Source of the DNA: Flavobacterium agri
Lineage (GTDB): Bacteria; Bacteroidota; Bacteroidia; Flavobacteriales; Flavobacteriaceae
Reading direction: 5' to 3'
Assembly: GCF_013401995.1 (NCBI RefSeq)
Contig: NZ_JACBJI010000005.1
Coordinates: 248,843-312,842, forward strand
Length of the DNA stretch: 64,000 bases
In this document: one piece after another, positions 1 to 7,948 of the stretch
Layout of the letters: the number at the start of each line of letters is the position of its first letter
How positions within the stretch are numbered: position 1 is the stretch's first letter
Program-made: the position numbers and the translations under genes
The notes under the pieces: model-generated
Told to the model about the DNA's origin: nothing
What the model saw: the letters and a program-made list of their open reading frames with translations, nothing else
Databases searched by the model: none

Positions 1-540
1 GATGATTTCTGGGCTCGTTTGGATTGGAGCCAAACTTCGGCTGATACTTATGGAACTCTACACGGAGGAACATACGATGTTACAGCAAGTGAGCAAGATG
101 GTGAATTTTGTGAATTTGATTTCGATATGGAAATCTATGATGCTGGCTTGAATCTTGTGGCTTCGTCTTACACAGAATGTCCAGAATTGGCAGTTCTTCC
201 TGCAGATGCACCGGACGGAGATTACATCATTGCGCCAAGTTTTTACACGAACGAAGGTCCTGGTGCTCCTGAAGGAGGGGAAATCCTATTCAAGGCTTTT
301 GTTGATATGGGAAGACCGGGTGCTTTCAAGGCGACAATCAACATGGATGGTGAATGGACATACACTGCCGGCGGCTTGGCTGACGGTAACGATGCAGCTA
401 TCATTCCTGTTGCGATTGTGACTAAAGCCGGAACTACGTACACTGCCACTACAATGGATGGTGAACTATTGGGTACTGGCCGTATGGCGAACCTTGTTCA
501 ACAGCTTGCCGCTAAGCGCAAAGCTCATTTGAAAAACTAA
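1..540 (+). CDS. Unrecognised protein, 3' part only
   Basis: The reading frame is open from the first base of the window to a TAA at 538-540, so the gene begins upstream; 179 residues are visible. A TTG at 19 could be read as a start, but the frame is open before it and nothing favours it. The visible part is rich in Gly, Ala, Thr and acidic residues, with alternating patterns typical of extracellular beta-sandwich domains (for example GGTYDVTASEQDGEF and INMDGEWTYTAGG), and ends in a short basic tail (AAKRKAHLKN). There is no T9SS tail of type A or C. I do not recognise the family. A strong terminator follows, so this is the last gene of its transcript. A periplasmic or surface beta-rich protein is possible but unproven. 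Confidence 0.6.
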   Translation, partial: DDFWARLDWSQTSADTYGTLHGGTYDVTASEQDGEFCEFDFDMEIYDAGLNLVASSYTECPELAVLPADAPDGDYIIAPSFYTNEGPGAPEGGEILFKAFVDMGRPGAFKATINMDGEWTYTAGGLADGNDAAIIPVAIVTKAGTTYTATTMDGELLGTGRMANLVQQLAAKRKAHLKN

Positions 541-560
541 TTTTTAGTAATTCAGATATA

Positions 561-590
561 AAGGCCATCCGAAAGGGTGGCCTTTTTCTT
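561..590 (+). terminator. Rho-independent terminator after the first gene
   Basis: AAGGCCATCC and GGGTGGCCTT form a 10-bp stem with one G-T pair around a GAAA tetraloop (561-584), followed directly by a T-tract. It lies 20 bp after the stop codon of the upstream gene. Confidence 0.85.
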
Positions 591-604
591 TTGCTGCAAT
601 CTTT

Positions 605-638
605 TTGGATTATCATAACAATCGATTGTGTATTTTTG
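605..638 (+). promoter_or_regulatory. Bacteroidota-type promoter for the porin gene
   Basis: TATTTTTG at 631-638 matches the TAnnTTTG -7 element. A TTG at 605-607 is a possible -33 element with a 23-bp spacer, the upper end of the usual range. The -7 box ends 16 bp before the ATG at 655. Confidence 0.55.
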
Positions 639-654
639 TGCCTATTCCTAGGCT

Positions 655-2586
655 ATGAGGGTTCTTTTGCTGATTTGTTTTTTGATTGTTTCTTCGCACG
701 TTTATTGTCAGGAACGGGTAACGCCTGCTGCTGCACCAAAAGATGCCTCGGGTAAACCGGCTAAAGACGCTCCTAAGGCTACCATAGACATGTACCGCAT
801 CGTCATGCTCGAAAGAGATACGGTTTATGTAGATACCTCACTTACGATACAAGACGAGTACAAGCACAATTATTTGCGCAAGGATATTTTCGGACTTCTT
901 CCGTTCGCCAATGAAGGACAGACGTATCAAACGCTCGATTTCGGACTAAAAAAACACGATCCGTTTCCGGGTTTCGGACACAGGGCCAAACAATTTCCTT
1001 ACCTCGAAGCACGCGATATCCGATATTACTCGATGGCCACGCCATTCACGGATCTGTATTACAAATCGGTGATGCAACGCGGACAAAACGTAGACGCTTT
1101 CGTATCGGCCAACATTTCGCCACAGCTTAATTTTTCGATCGCTTATAAAGGTTTGCGATCAGACGGAAAATACATCAACTCGGTTTCGAGTACGGGAAAT
1201 TTTAGGTTTACCACGAGTTATCATACGAAAGACAACCGCTATTCGGCCAATTTCCATTTCGTGTCTTACGATTTCCTCAACGATGAAAATGGCGGTGTCG
1301 CCAATATAGAAGATTTCGAAAGCGGAAGTTCCCAATACAAAAACAGGCTGCGTCTCAATGTGTTTTCGAGGGATGCGGAATCTTTCCTGAAAGGCAAGCG
1401 CCTGTTTCTCGACCACGATTTCCGGATTAACGGAAACGACGCACAAAACAACCTGCACATCACCCATCAATTCAATTACGAAAACAAGTTTTTCCAATAT
1501 AAACAGGGAACACTTACTACGGTTTTGGACGACAACACGACGATTCAACGATACGGTGCTTCTTTCCGACCGGCGAACATAAACGATCAGACGCATTACA
1601 ATCGTATGTACAATAAGGTTGCGGTAGTTTATGAAAACAAGACGTTGGGGAAATTCAAATTCTTCGCCGAGGATTTCCGCTATAACTATTATTTCGACCG
1701 CGTGCTTTTGCTCGATGAAGGCATCAACACGGGTTTGCTCAGCGACGAAATCCAAACCATAGGAGGAGAATACGAATTCCGAACCCAACACTGGATGGCG
1801 CATGGCCTCATTTCACAGTCCATGGGCGACCAATCGCTTTCGCACATCCAAGGAAACCTGCGCTATACGTTCAACGACAAAAATGTAGTCTCGTTCCAGT
1901 ACGAGCGCATGAACAAGATTCCGGATAATATCTACAACCTCAATCAAAGTTCTTACATCGCCTACAATTGGACGAACGATTTCAATAACGAAAAGATCAA
2001 CACCATAAGCATAGACGCCAATACGCAATGGCTTACCGCTTCAGTGAAGGTGTCTTCGTTCAAAGACATGTTGTACTTTGCCGATACGGCTGCCGATGAC
2101 ACCGTTATTCTCGCGCCTCAGCAACATTCGGGTTCCATCAACTATCTTTCGGTAAAAGTTGGACGCGATCTCAAGCTCTGGAAGTTTGGATTGGACAATA
2201 CCGTGCTGTATCAACAAGTAGATCAGGAAAGCGATATCGTCAACGTGCCGAAGTTCGTGACACGAAATACCTTGTACTTCCAGGACTATTATTTCAAAAA
2301 AGCGCTGTTTATCCAGACCGGCGTCACGTTCAATTACTTCACCAAATATTACGCGAACGACTACAATCCTGTAATTGGAGAATTCTACGTGCAGAACCAA
2401 AAGGAAATCGGCGATTTTCCGATGTTCGATTTTTTCCTCGACATGAAAATCCGTACCGCGAGAATCTACTTCAAGTGCGAGCATTTCAACTCGGCCTGGA
2501 CGGGGAATAACTTTTTGACCGCACCCAACTACCCGTACCGCGACTTCATGATCCGTATCGGTATGGAGTGGAATTTCTTTAAATAA
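655..2586 (+). CDS. Putative outer-membrane porin (Porin_10 family)
   Basis: A 643-residue protein beginning with a Sec signal peptide (MRVLLLICFLIVSSHVYCQ), then a short Pro/Ala/Lys-rich linker and a long run of amphipathic strands rich in Tyr, Phe, Asn and Asp. It ends in Phe-Phe-Lys, close to the terminal aromatic residue expected of outer-membrane beta-barrels. Sequence style and length fit the Bacteroidota 'putative porin' family PF14121; the substrate is unknown. The ATG at 655 is supported by the signal peptide and by a -7 box just upstream. It stands alone between a terminator and the PLP-enzyme gene. An outer-membrane barrel location is well supported, while transport function is inferred from the family name only. 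Confidence 0.8.
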   Translation: MRVLLLICFLIVSSHVYCQERVTPAAAPKDASGKPAKDAPKATIDMYRIVMLERDTVYVDTSLTIQDEYKHNYLRKDIFGLLPFANEGQTYQTLDFGLKKHDPFPGFGHRAKQFPYLEARDIRYYSMATPFTDLYYKSVMQRGQNVDAFVSANISPQLNFSIAYKGLRSDGKYINSVSSTGNFRFTTSYHTKDNRYSANFHFVSYDFLNDENGGVANIEDFESGSSQYKNRLRLNVFSRDAESFLKGKRLFLDHDFRINGNDAQNNLHITHQFNYENKFFQYKQGTLTTVLDDNTTIQRYGASFRPANINDQTHYNRMYNKVAVVYENKTLGKFKFFAEDFRYNYYFDRVLLLDEGINTGLLSDEIQTIGGEYEFRTQHWMAHGLISQSMGDQSLSHIQGNLRYTFNDKNVVSFQYERMNKIPDNIYNLNQSSYIAYNWTNDFNNEKINTISIDANTQWLTASVKVSSFKDMLYFADTAADDTVILAPQQHSGSINYLSVKVGRDLKLWKFGLDNTVLYQQVDQESDIVNVPKFVTRNTLYFQDYYFKKALFIQTGVTFNYFTKYYANDYNPVIGEFYVQNQKEIGDFPMFDFFLDMKIRTARIYFKCEHFNSAWTGNNFLTAPNYPYRDFMIRIGMEWNFFK

Positions 2587-2590
2587 GATT

Positions 2591-2651
2591 TGGGCGTGCC
2601 GGCGGCCTTTCCGGTTTTACAGAAGGCGGGAAATGATAAATCCCTCACGCG
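2591..2651. repeat. Possible degenerate intergenic palindromic (REP-like) element
   Basis: The segment begins with GGGCGTGCCGGC and ends with ATCCCTCACGCG, so the outer GCGTG (2594-2598) and CACGC (2646-2650) are inverted relative to one another. From memory, GGGCGT...ATCCCTCACGC resembles a repeat family common between genes of flavobacteria; this copy would be shortened and decayed. It lies between the porin and the PLP-enzyme gene. Confidence 0.4.
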
Positions 2652-2725
2652 TACGTTCTTCGTGACGTCTCTCCAAAAAACGAATCCCTTCTAAGAAATC
2701 GTTTTAGCAATCTGCGAAACATCGC

Positions 2726-2733
2726 TACCTTTG
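2726..2733 (+). promoter_or_regulatory. -7 promoter element of the PLP-enzyme gene
   Basis: TACCTTTG is a full match to TAnnTTTG, 19 bp upstream of the ATG at 2753. No good TTG -33 element is visible at the expected distance. Confidence 0.55.
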
Positions 2734-2752
2734 CGCTTCGAAACAATTGATA

Positions 2753-4114
2753 ATGAAATACGCAGAAAACATATTGGGCACCATCGGGAACACGCCAATG
2801 GTAAAACTCAACAAAGTCACCAAAGAGATCGACGCACTCGTTCTGGCCAAAGTCGAGACCTTCAATCCTGGCAATTCGGTCAAAGACCGCATGGCTGTCA
2901 AAATGATTGAAGACGCCGAAGCCGACGGACGCCTCAAACCAGGTGGAACCATCATCGAAGGAACATCCGGCAACACTGGAATGGGTTTGGCTCTTGGCGC
3001 CATCGTAAAAGGCTACAAATTGGTATGCGTAATCACGGATAAGCAATCCAAAGAAAAAATGGACATCCTTCGCGCCGTGGGTGCAAAAGTCGTGGTTTGT
3101 CCTACAGATGTTGAACCAAGCGATCCACGTTCGTATTATTCCGTGTCGCGTCGCCTTGCCGAAGAAACCCCGAATGCCTGGTACGTGAACCAATACGACA
3201 ACATGTCGAACACCCAAGCGCATTACGAGCAGACCGGCCCCGAAATCTGGGAACAGACCGATGGGAAAATCACGCATTTCATAGTAGGCGTAGGAACGGG
3301 CGGAACCATTTCTGGTGTCGCCAAATATCTTAAAGAACGCAATCCGAACGTCAAGATTTGGGGCGTCGACACTTACGGTTCGGTGTTCAAGAAGTACCAC
3401 GAAACCGGGATTTTCGACGAGAACGAAATCTACTCTTACATCACCGAAGGAATAGGCGAGGACATCCTTCCTAAAAATGTCGACTTCTCGTTGATCGACG
3501 GGTTCACGAAAGTCACCGATAAAGACGCTGCCGTATATACGAGAAAGCTCGCACTCGAAGAAGGTATCTTCGTCGGGAACTCAGCCGGCGCGGCGATAAA
3601 AGGCGTGCTTCAATTAAAAGAACATTTCAAGCCGGAAGACGTCGTGGTCGTGCTTTTCCACGATTCAGGCAGCCGTTACGTAGGTAAGATGTTCAATGAC
3701 GACTGGATGCGCGAGCGCGGTTTTCTTGACGAAGACATCACCAAAGCCGAAGACCTTATCAAAGACCATATCGAAAAACCGCTTGTAGTGGTGCGTACGG
3801 AAGAACTCGTTTCCCACGCTATCGAGCGCATGCGCAAGTACAAGATTTCTCAGATTCCGGTTATCGATATTAACGGTTTTGTAGGATCTGTAGACGAAAC
3901 CGATCTTTTCCAAAGTTACATTTCCGACAAGAACGCGGCCGAAAAACCAATCCGTGAAGTCATGGGCAAACCGTATCCGATCGTAAAAGCCGGAACGCCC
4001 GTTGAGGAAATCTCGAAACTCATCAACAAGGAAAATCAGGCGGTACTTGTAGATTTAGGAGACGGAAGGCATCATATCATCACCAAGTACGACATCATAG
4101 GAACGATTAAATAA
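2753..4114 (+). CDS. PLP-dependent cystathionine beta-synthase-like enzyme with C-terminal CBS pair
   Basis: A 453-residue fold-type II PLP enzyme. Lys44 in NPGNSVKDRM is the expected Schiff-base lysine, TSGNTGMG near residues 71-77 is the substrate/PLP loop, and GVGTGGTISG is the phosphate-binding loop. Residues from about 330 to the end form two CBS motifs (HAIERMRKYKISQIPVID; KENQAVLVDLGDGRH), often nucleotide-sensing regulatory domains. The family makes cystathionine from serine and homocysteine, or cysteine from O-acetylserine; sequence alone does not settle which. I chose the ATG at 2753 over a TTG two codons earlier because it gives the family-typical start MKYAENILGTIGNTP and lies at the usual distance from the -7 box. 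Cytosolic; no operon partner. Confidence 0.88.
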   Translation: MKYAENILGTIGNTPMVKLNKVTKEIDALVLAKVETFNPGNSVKDRMAVKMIEDAEADGRLKPGGTIIEGTSGNTGMGLALGAIVKGYKLVCVITDKQSKEKMDILRAVGAKVVVCPTDVEPSDPRSYYSVSRRLAEETPNAWYVNQYDNMSNTQAHYEQTGPEIWEQTDGKITHFIVGVGTGGTISGVAKYLKERNPNVKIWGVDTYGSVFKKYHETGIFDENEIYSYITEGIGEDILPKNVDFSLIDGFTKVTDKDAAVYTRKLALEEGIFVGNSAGAAIKGVLQLKEHFKPEDVVVVLFHDSGSRYVGKMFNDDWMRERGFLDEDITKAEDLIKDHIEKPLVVVRTEELVSHAIERMRKYKISQIPVIDINGFVGSVDETDLFQSYISDKNAAEKPIREVMGKPYPIVKAGTPVEEISKLINKENQAVLVDLGDGRHHIITKYDIIGTIK

Positions 4115-4143
4115 ATCCCAAAATTTCGTTCCGTCAATTGATA

Positions 4144-4179
4144 AAAAAACTCCAGTTATTTCTATAGCTGGAGTTTTTT
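4144..4179. terminator. Bidirectional terminator between convergent genes
   Basis: AAAAAACTCCAG and CTGGAGTTTTTT are complementary around a loop of about 12 nt. The A-run on one side and the T-run on the other make it usable from both strands. It separates the PLP-enzyme gene (+) from the PNGase F-like gene (-). Confidence 0.85.
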
Positions 4180-4220
4180 CGCTTTTTTGGAATTTGTTCA
4201 CTATGTCTTTTCGGGAGGAA

Positions 4221-5897
4221 TTACTTTTCACCAATTAATACACCCGAGACATTCCACGAACTGAAACTCGTGCCTTCCGGAGCGTTCATCGGGATTTTGA
4301 CCGTAATCGTATGCGTTCCGCCGGCAAGGTCGCCCAGGTCAATCCAGATCGGGTTTGTTGTCGTGCCCGGACACCAATTCGACCGGCTTTCATCGGATGA
4401 CGACAAACCGTTCTCGAAATTTCCCGATGCCGGATTGCTCAAGCGGTACGATCCGCAATCGGTGCGCCAAGGCACGAAAGCGAACACTTGTTTCGAATCG
4501 AGCAATATGGTGTTTTTCTTTTTGAGGTATTCGTCCCCGTTTTCCCAACCGCCGTGTCCGGTAGTGATGTAGCGCAATTTGGCGTTCTTCAGAGGTTGCG
4601 GCAAAGTGAACGTCACTTCGAGTCCTTTTTCCGAACTGAACATCGTGCCGTATTCCTGTCCCGCCATTTCCATGACGTTGTTCGTGTTGAAAAGCGGTAG
4701 GATTTCGGTTTCGGGCTTTACAGCCGATGATTCCTCGGGATGTATCGTAAGGTTCACGCTCGCCTTGTGTCCGCCTTTGTCATAATTGCCGATGCTCAGG
4801 CCGATATAGACTTCCTTTCCGCTGAGTTTCGGGATAAAGTCCGAAATGTCCTGACGGTAGATCACGCTGTCCTGCCAAGTCTTGTTCTTAAGCTTTATCG
4901 TATTGTATTTGCTCACGCCGAACGGAGTGAAAAAGCGCATGAGTTCGAGCAACGGTTCATAATCGCCAGACTTTACGACGCCTTGGTATTTTTTACCGTT
5001 GCCGTTTTCGTAGATCGGAAGTTTTTCCTTGCCTTGTTCCAATCCGTCAAGAAAAGACGGGCTGCCTTCTGTCGGAATCAGGAACACAGATCCGGTACGG
5101 TCGTAAGCGTCGCCGTTCGATTGTTCGGTCACGTCTACAAAAACCTGGCTGCCTTTTTCGATTTCGGGAATTTTGACTTTGCGCACGAGAATCGTTCCGC
5201 TCGCAAAACGCAAAATGTCGCCTTCCGATTTCGAATCCGGACTGAAACTGACAGTTTCCTTCTTGAACACTTCTATCGTCGTGAACCGGCTTTTCCAAAG
5301 CAAATCCTTATACGTCAAAGCGTCTACCGATTGCGTCGTATGATCGGATTTCGGAACGGCTTTTTTGAATTTTTCGATTTTAGTCGCAGACACGACGAAA
5401 TTCCCGTTGCGCACCGTCTCCAAAACCAAACCGAGCGTCGCGCCTAAAGTAGAAGGCGAACCGTGAACGCCGGCTTCGGTCGTGTACCAAATATCGATCG
5501 TGTTTGAGTTGATTACCGTTTTGGCCTTCTTGCACGTGTAACCGAGAATTTTTTTCGTGCCTTCAACGAGTTCCAATTGCTGTTTGGCGAGCGATGTGCT
5601 GTCGGTTACCGAAATGAATTTGGCAGGTGTGATTTGTGCCGTTTGCGTAATTTTGTTCGATGGGAAATCGATCTGTACCTCTTCGTTTGGAATTTTGGCG
5701 GTTCCCGAAAGTATTTTGGCGTTCGATATGCGTGTCGTTTCTTGTGAAGCATATACCAAAATCGGCTCCTGGTTTTGCACAAGATTGCCGTTTGAACTTC
5801 TTAAGTAGGTGATTTTAACGGTTTCGGAAGGCTTTTGTTTTTGGGCGAAAGTCACCGCCGATAACAGTAGCACGAGTCCGAAGAAATATTTTTTCAT
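4221..5897 (-). CDS. Secreted protein with PNGase F-like C-terminal domain
   Basis: A 558-residue protein with Sec signal MKKYFFGLVLLLSAVTFAQ. Residues ~25-170 look like a GLPGLI-type domain: a conserved GYTCKKAKTVI stretch, then WYTTEAGVHGSP and a GATLGLVLE segment that resembles the GLPGLI signature. The last ~170 residues match the second jelly-roll of peptide-N-glycosidase F: TTGHGGWENGDEY, FVPWRTDCGSYR, SGNFENG and SRSNWCPGT. PNGase F removes N-glycans from glycoproteins, but activity here is not shown by sequence. The frame continues open upstream of 5897, but the ATG there is set by the signal peptide and by a minus-strand -7 box; the upstream part overlaps the divergent exonuclease gene. 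There is no T9SS tail, so it is probably periplasmic. Confidence 0.8.
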   Translation of the reverse strand: MKKYFFGLVLLLSAVTFAQKQKPSETVKITYLRSSNGNLVQNQEPILVYASQETTRISNAKILSGTAKIPNEEVQIDFPSNKITQTAQITPAKFISVTDSTSLAKQQLELVEGTKKILGYTCKKAKTVINSNTIDIWYTTEAGVHGSPSTLGATLGLVLETVRNGNFVVSATKIEKFKKAVPKSDHTTQSVDALTYKDLLWKSRFTTIEVFKKETVSFSPDSKSEGDILRFASGTILVRKVKIPEIEKGSQVFVDVTEQSNGDAYDRTGSVFLIPTEGSPSFLDGLEQGKEKLPIYENGNGKKYQGVVKSGDYEPLLELMRFFTPFGVSKYNTIKLKNKTWQDSVIYRQDISDFIPKLSGKEVYIGLSIGNYDKGGHKASVNLTIHPEESSAVKPETEILPLFNTNNVMEMAGQEYGTMFSSEKGLEVTFTLPQPLKNAKLRYITTGHGGWENGDEYLKKKNTILLDSKQVFAFVPWRTDCGSYRLSNPASGNFENGLSSSDESRSNWCPGTTTNPIWIDLGDLAGGTHTITVKIPMNAPEGTSFSSWNVSGVLIGEK

Positions 5898-5915
5898 GGT
5901 AGGCGTTAGGTTTCC

Positions 5916-5923
5916 CAAATATA
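5916..5923 (-). promoter_or_regulatory. -7 promoter element of the PNGase F-like gene
   Basis: On the minus strand this reads TATATTTG, a full match to TAnnTTTG, 18 bp upstream of the ATG whose first base is 5897. It lies in the 57-bp divergent gap shared with the exonuclease gene. Confidence 0.6.
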
Positions 5924-5954
5924 GCATTCGTATCTTGCGCGTCCAAACCCAGCC

Positions 5955-6443
5955 ATGACCTTTACCGCCATAGACTTCGAAACCGCGACCGGATATTGCG
6001 AAAGCGCTTGTGCTGTCGGTATCGTTACGGTCAATGACGGCGTGATTGTAGACGAATTCCATACGTTGATCCAAACTCCGGATAACGAGTATTGGTATCG
6101 CAACATCATGGTGCACGGCATCAAACCAATCCAGATCGTAAATGCCAAGACGTTCGACGCGGTGTTTCCCGAAATCGGCAAACGTCTTTTCGGACGGACG
6201 ATAGTGGTCCACAACGAGTCGTTCGACCGCAACGTACTCTTGAAGACGATGCGCTATTACGGTTTGTATTACGACGAGCTCGAAATTTCGGACAGGTGGG
6301 AATGCACGGCAAAAATCTATCGTGCCAAAGGATACAAGCCCGCCAATCTCAAGGCGTGCTCCGACCGTCACGGCATCGAACTCAATCACCACGAAGCGTT
6401 GTCGGATGCGCGAGCCTGTGCCAAACTCTATTTACTTCGCTGA
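5955..6443 (+). CDS. DnaQ-like 3'-5' exonuclease (DEDDh family)
   Basis: A 162-residue protein that is essentially a bare exonuclease domain. ExoI is AIDFETATG at the N terminus (acidic Asp7 and Glu9), ExoII is VHNESFDRNVL, and ExoIII is HHEALSDARACA with the His-x4-Asp spacing of the DEDDh subgroup. These residues bind two metal ions and hydrolyse DNA or RNA from the 3' end. Related small proteins are annotated as the DNA polymerase III epsilon subunit, but a repair or RNA-trimming role is equally possible. The gene diverges from the PNGase F-like gene, and its 3' end overlaps the convergent cytochrome gene by 12 bp. Confidence 0.85.
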   Translation: MTFTAIDFETATGYCESACAVGIVTVNDGVIVDEFHTLIQTPDNEYWYRNIMVHGIKPIQIVNAKTFDAVFPEIGKRLFGRTIVVHNESFDRNVLLKTMRYYGLYYDELEISDRWECTAKIYRAKGYKPANLKACSDRHGIELNHHEALSDARACAKLYLLR

Positions 6444-7631
6444 TTTTTTGTTCGGATAAACGCCGATCTTATGCGTCCTTAACTGATAGCTTTGGTTGGG
6501 CGAATTGAACGCCGTGTAAAACGTGATCGCTCGTGAATCCTGTTTCGGCATATGGCATTCCACACATTTCAATTCTAAATCTTCCTTTGAGGCAGAAGCC
6601 ACCGTTTCTTTCGAATGGTTCGGATGAGCATGGCAACTAGAACAAATGCGAGAATAATACGACGGTTCTTTCGGAGCGTTTTCGTGGGCGTCGTGACAGG
6701 TCGTGCAATCCATGTTCGTGCTTTTGGTGAAGCACTTGCTTTGGGTGAGCATGCCGTGCTGGTTGCCGTGCACGTCAATTTCGGCATTCGGCAACGGACG
6801 ATAATAATCATTGAGATTGTCGCCGGGTTTGAAGTCGAAACGCGATTTGAGTTTCATGCCGTCGCTTCCCGCATGGCAAATGGAACAGGCGTCGAGTTTT
6901 TGCTGCTTGCCCATCGACTTGAAACTCTTGATTTGCTGGGCGATTTTGACATCGGGGAATTTCTTGTGATAATCGACGTGTTTTTTGGCCGGCCCGTGAC
7001 AACGTTCGCAGTCAATACCATATATGATGTTTTCTTTGTGGATGACATCCTCGACATCCATAGTAAATGCATTTTGCTGTTGCGAAGTCACTTTGGCGTC
7101 TACACTTCGAACGTTCGAACTGTGGCACGCGTAACAATCCTTGATCATTTTGCGGTCGAAGTTCGGATCTGTGGGCGAAAATCCCGGGCTTGTTCCCCAA
7201 CCGTTAGCCGAACGGTAAAAGGAAACCGGAAGTTCGTATGTGTTCAGGTTATGCCAGTAGACGGCCGTTTGGGCGTTGCGTCCGCCAAATACGATGTCGA
7301 ACGCGTGTTTTCTTTGGATCTCCCCGTCTTTTTTCCAAACCTGGTATAGACTGTCGCCCTGTTTTTCCATGGTAATCGTAGAATTCGGGCCGTAAACGAA
7401 CGTATTTTGCCCCGATTCGAAGCTGCCGAGAACATTTTCGGCCGTAGCGGGCGCCGTCGCTTTCATGTGCGCGGTAACCATGGCCGAATGCGAAATGTCG
7501 CTATGGCATTCGACGCAGCTTTGCGCGCCCGCATAATCGGTACCTCTCGGGTCAATATACTGGGCGTCTTCGTTCTTGCACGAGACGAAGGCCAACATCA
7601 AAAGGAAAGTAAAAAATCTAAAGTTTTTCAT
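6432..7631 (-). CDS. Seven-haem c-type cytochrome lipoprotein
   Basis: A 399-residue protein starting MKNFRFFTFLLMLAFVSC; the Cys after LAFVS is a lipobox, so it is probably membrane-anchored after export. Seven CxxCH haem-attachment motifs occur in order: CVECH, CYACH, CERCH, CSICH, CTTCH, CSSCH and CVECH. Many free His residues (for example HGNQHGML, HDAHENAP) could act as distal ligands. The fold resembles the multihaem cytochrome c554/tetrahaem class; the redox partner is not evident from neighbours. The frame is open further upstream, but the ATG at 7631 is fixed by the signal peptide. Its 3' end overlaps the exonuclease gene by 12 bp. It probably acts in periplasmic electron transfer. 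Confidence 0.88.
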   Translation of the reverse strand: MKNFRFFTFLLMLAFVSCKNEDAQYIDPRGTDYAGAQSCVECHSDISHSAMVTAHMKATAPATAENVLGSFESGQNTFVYGPNSTITMEKQGDSLYQVWKKDGEIQRKHAFDIVFGGRNAQTAVYWHNLNTYELPVSFYRSANGWGTSPGFSPTDPNFDRKMIKDCYACHSSNVRSVDAKVTSQQQNAFTMDVEDVIHKENIIYGIDCERCHGPAKKHVDYHKKFPDVKIAQQIKSFKSMGKQQKLDACSICHAGSDGMKLKSRFDFKPGDNLNDYYRPLPNAEIDVHGNQHGMLTQSKCFTKSTNMDCTTCHDAHENAPKEPSYYSRICSSCHAHPNHSKETVASASKEDLELKCVECHMPKQDSRAITFYTAFNSPNQSYQLRTHKIGVYPNKKSAK

Positions 7632-7667
7632 CCTTGTAAATATATCCAAAAAACGTACTTTTAGAAT

Positions 7668-7910
7668 GTGGAAAATCAAAAGACGCCCTTTGTGCTCAAA
7701 TTGAAGTATTTCTTCGAGAAGTACGGTTTTCAGGTTTCGTCGCGCCTCGCGGATAAGCTCGGGATGCGCGCTACAAGCGTCCGATTGTTCTTCATCTATA
7801 TTTCGTTCGTGACGGCCGGTCTTTGGTTCGGCGTCTATCTTACGCTCGCGTTCTGGATTCGGTTGAAAGACCTGATCCGCGCCAAACGCAGCTCTGTTTT
7901 CGATCTTTAG
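7668..7910 (+). CDS. PspC-like small membrane protein
   Basis: An 80-residue protein with a GTG start; the ATG two bases upstream is in another frame and stops quickly. The sequence RLADKLGMRATSVRLFFIY followed by hydrophobic SFVTAGLWFGVYLTLAFWI fits the PspC domain, a short helical part plus one membrane segment. The end, LKDLIRAKRSSVFDL, is basic and then closes with a conserved-looking SVFDL tail. In enterobacteria PspC senses envelope stress; flavobacterial short forms have no assigned role. It diverges from the cytochrome gene (36-bp gap) and is followed 38 bp later by the helix-hairpin-helix gene, so the two may be cotranscribed. Confidence 0.7.
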   Translation: MENQKTPFVLKLKYFFEKYGFQVSSRLADKLGMRATSVRLFFIYISFVTAGLWFGVYLTLAFWIRLKDLIRAKRSSVFDL

Positions 7911-7948
7911 GAGTTTATCTATGCCATATAAATTTAATACACGCCAAA

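Noticed and set aside
5898..6392. N-terminal extension of the PNGase F-like gene over the exonuclease gene
   Set aside because: The extension lies antisense to a conserved DnaQ-type domain, whereas the ATG at 5897 starts a clear signal peptide and has a -7 box just upstream.
7666..7703. ATG start for the PspC-like protein
   Set aside because: This ATG is in another frame that stops after about a dozen codons; the GTG at 7668 gives the family sequence.
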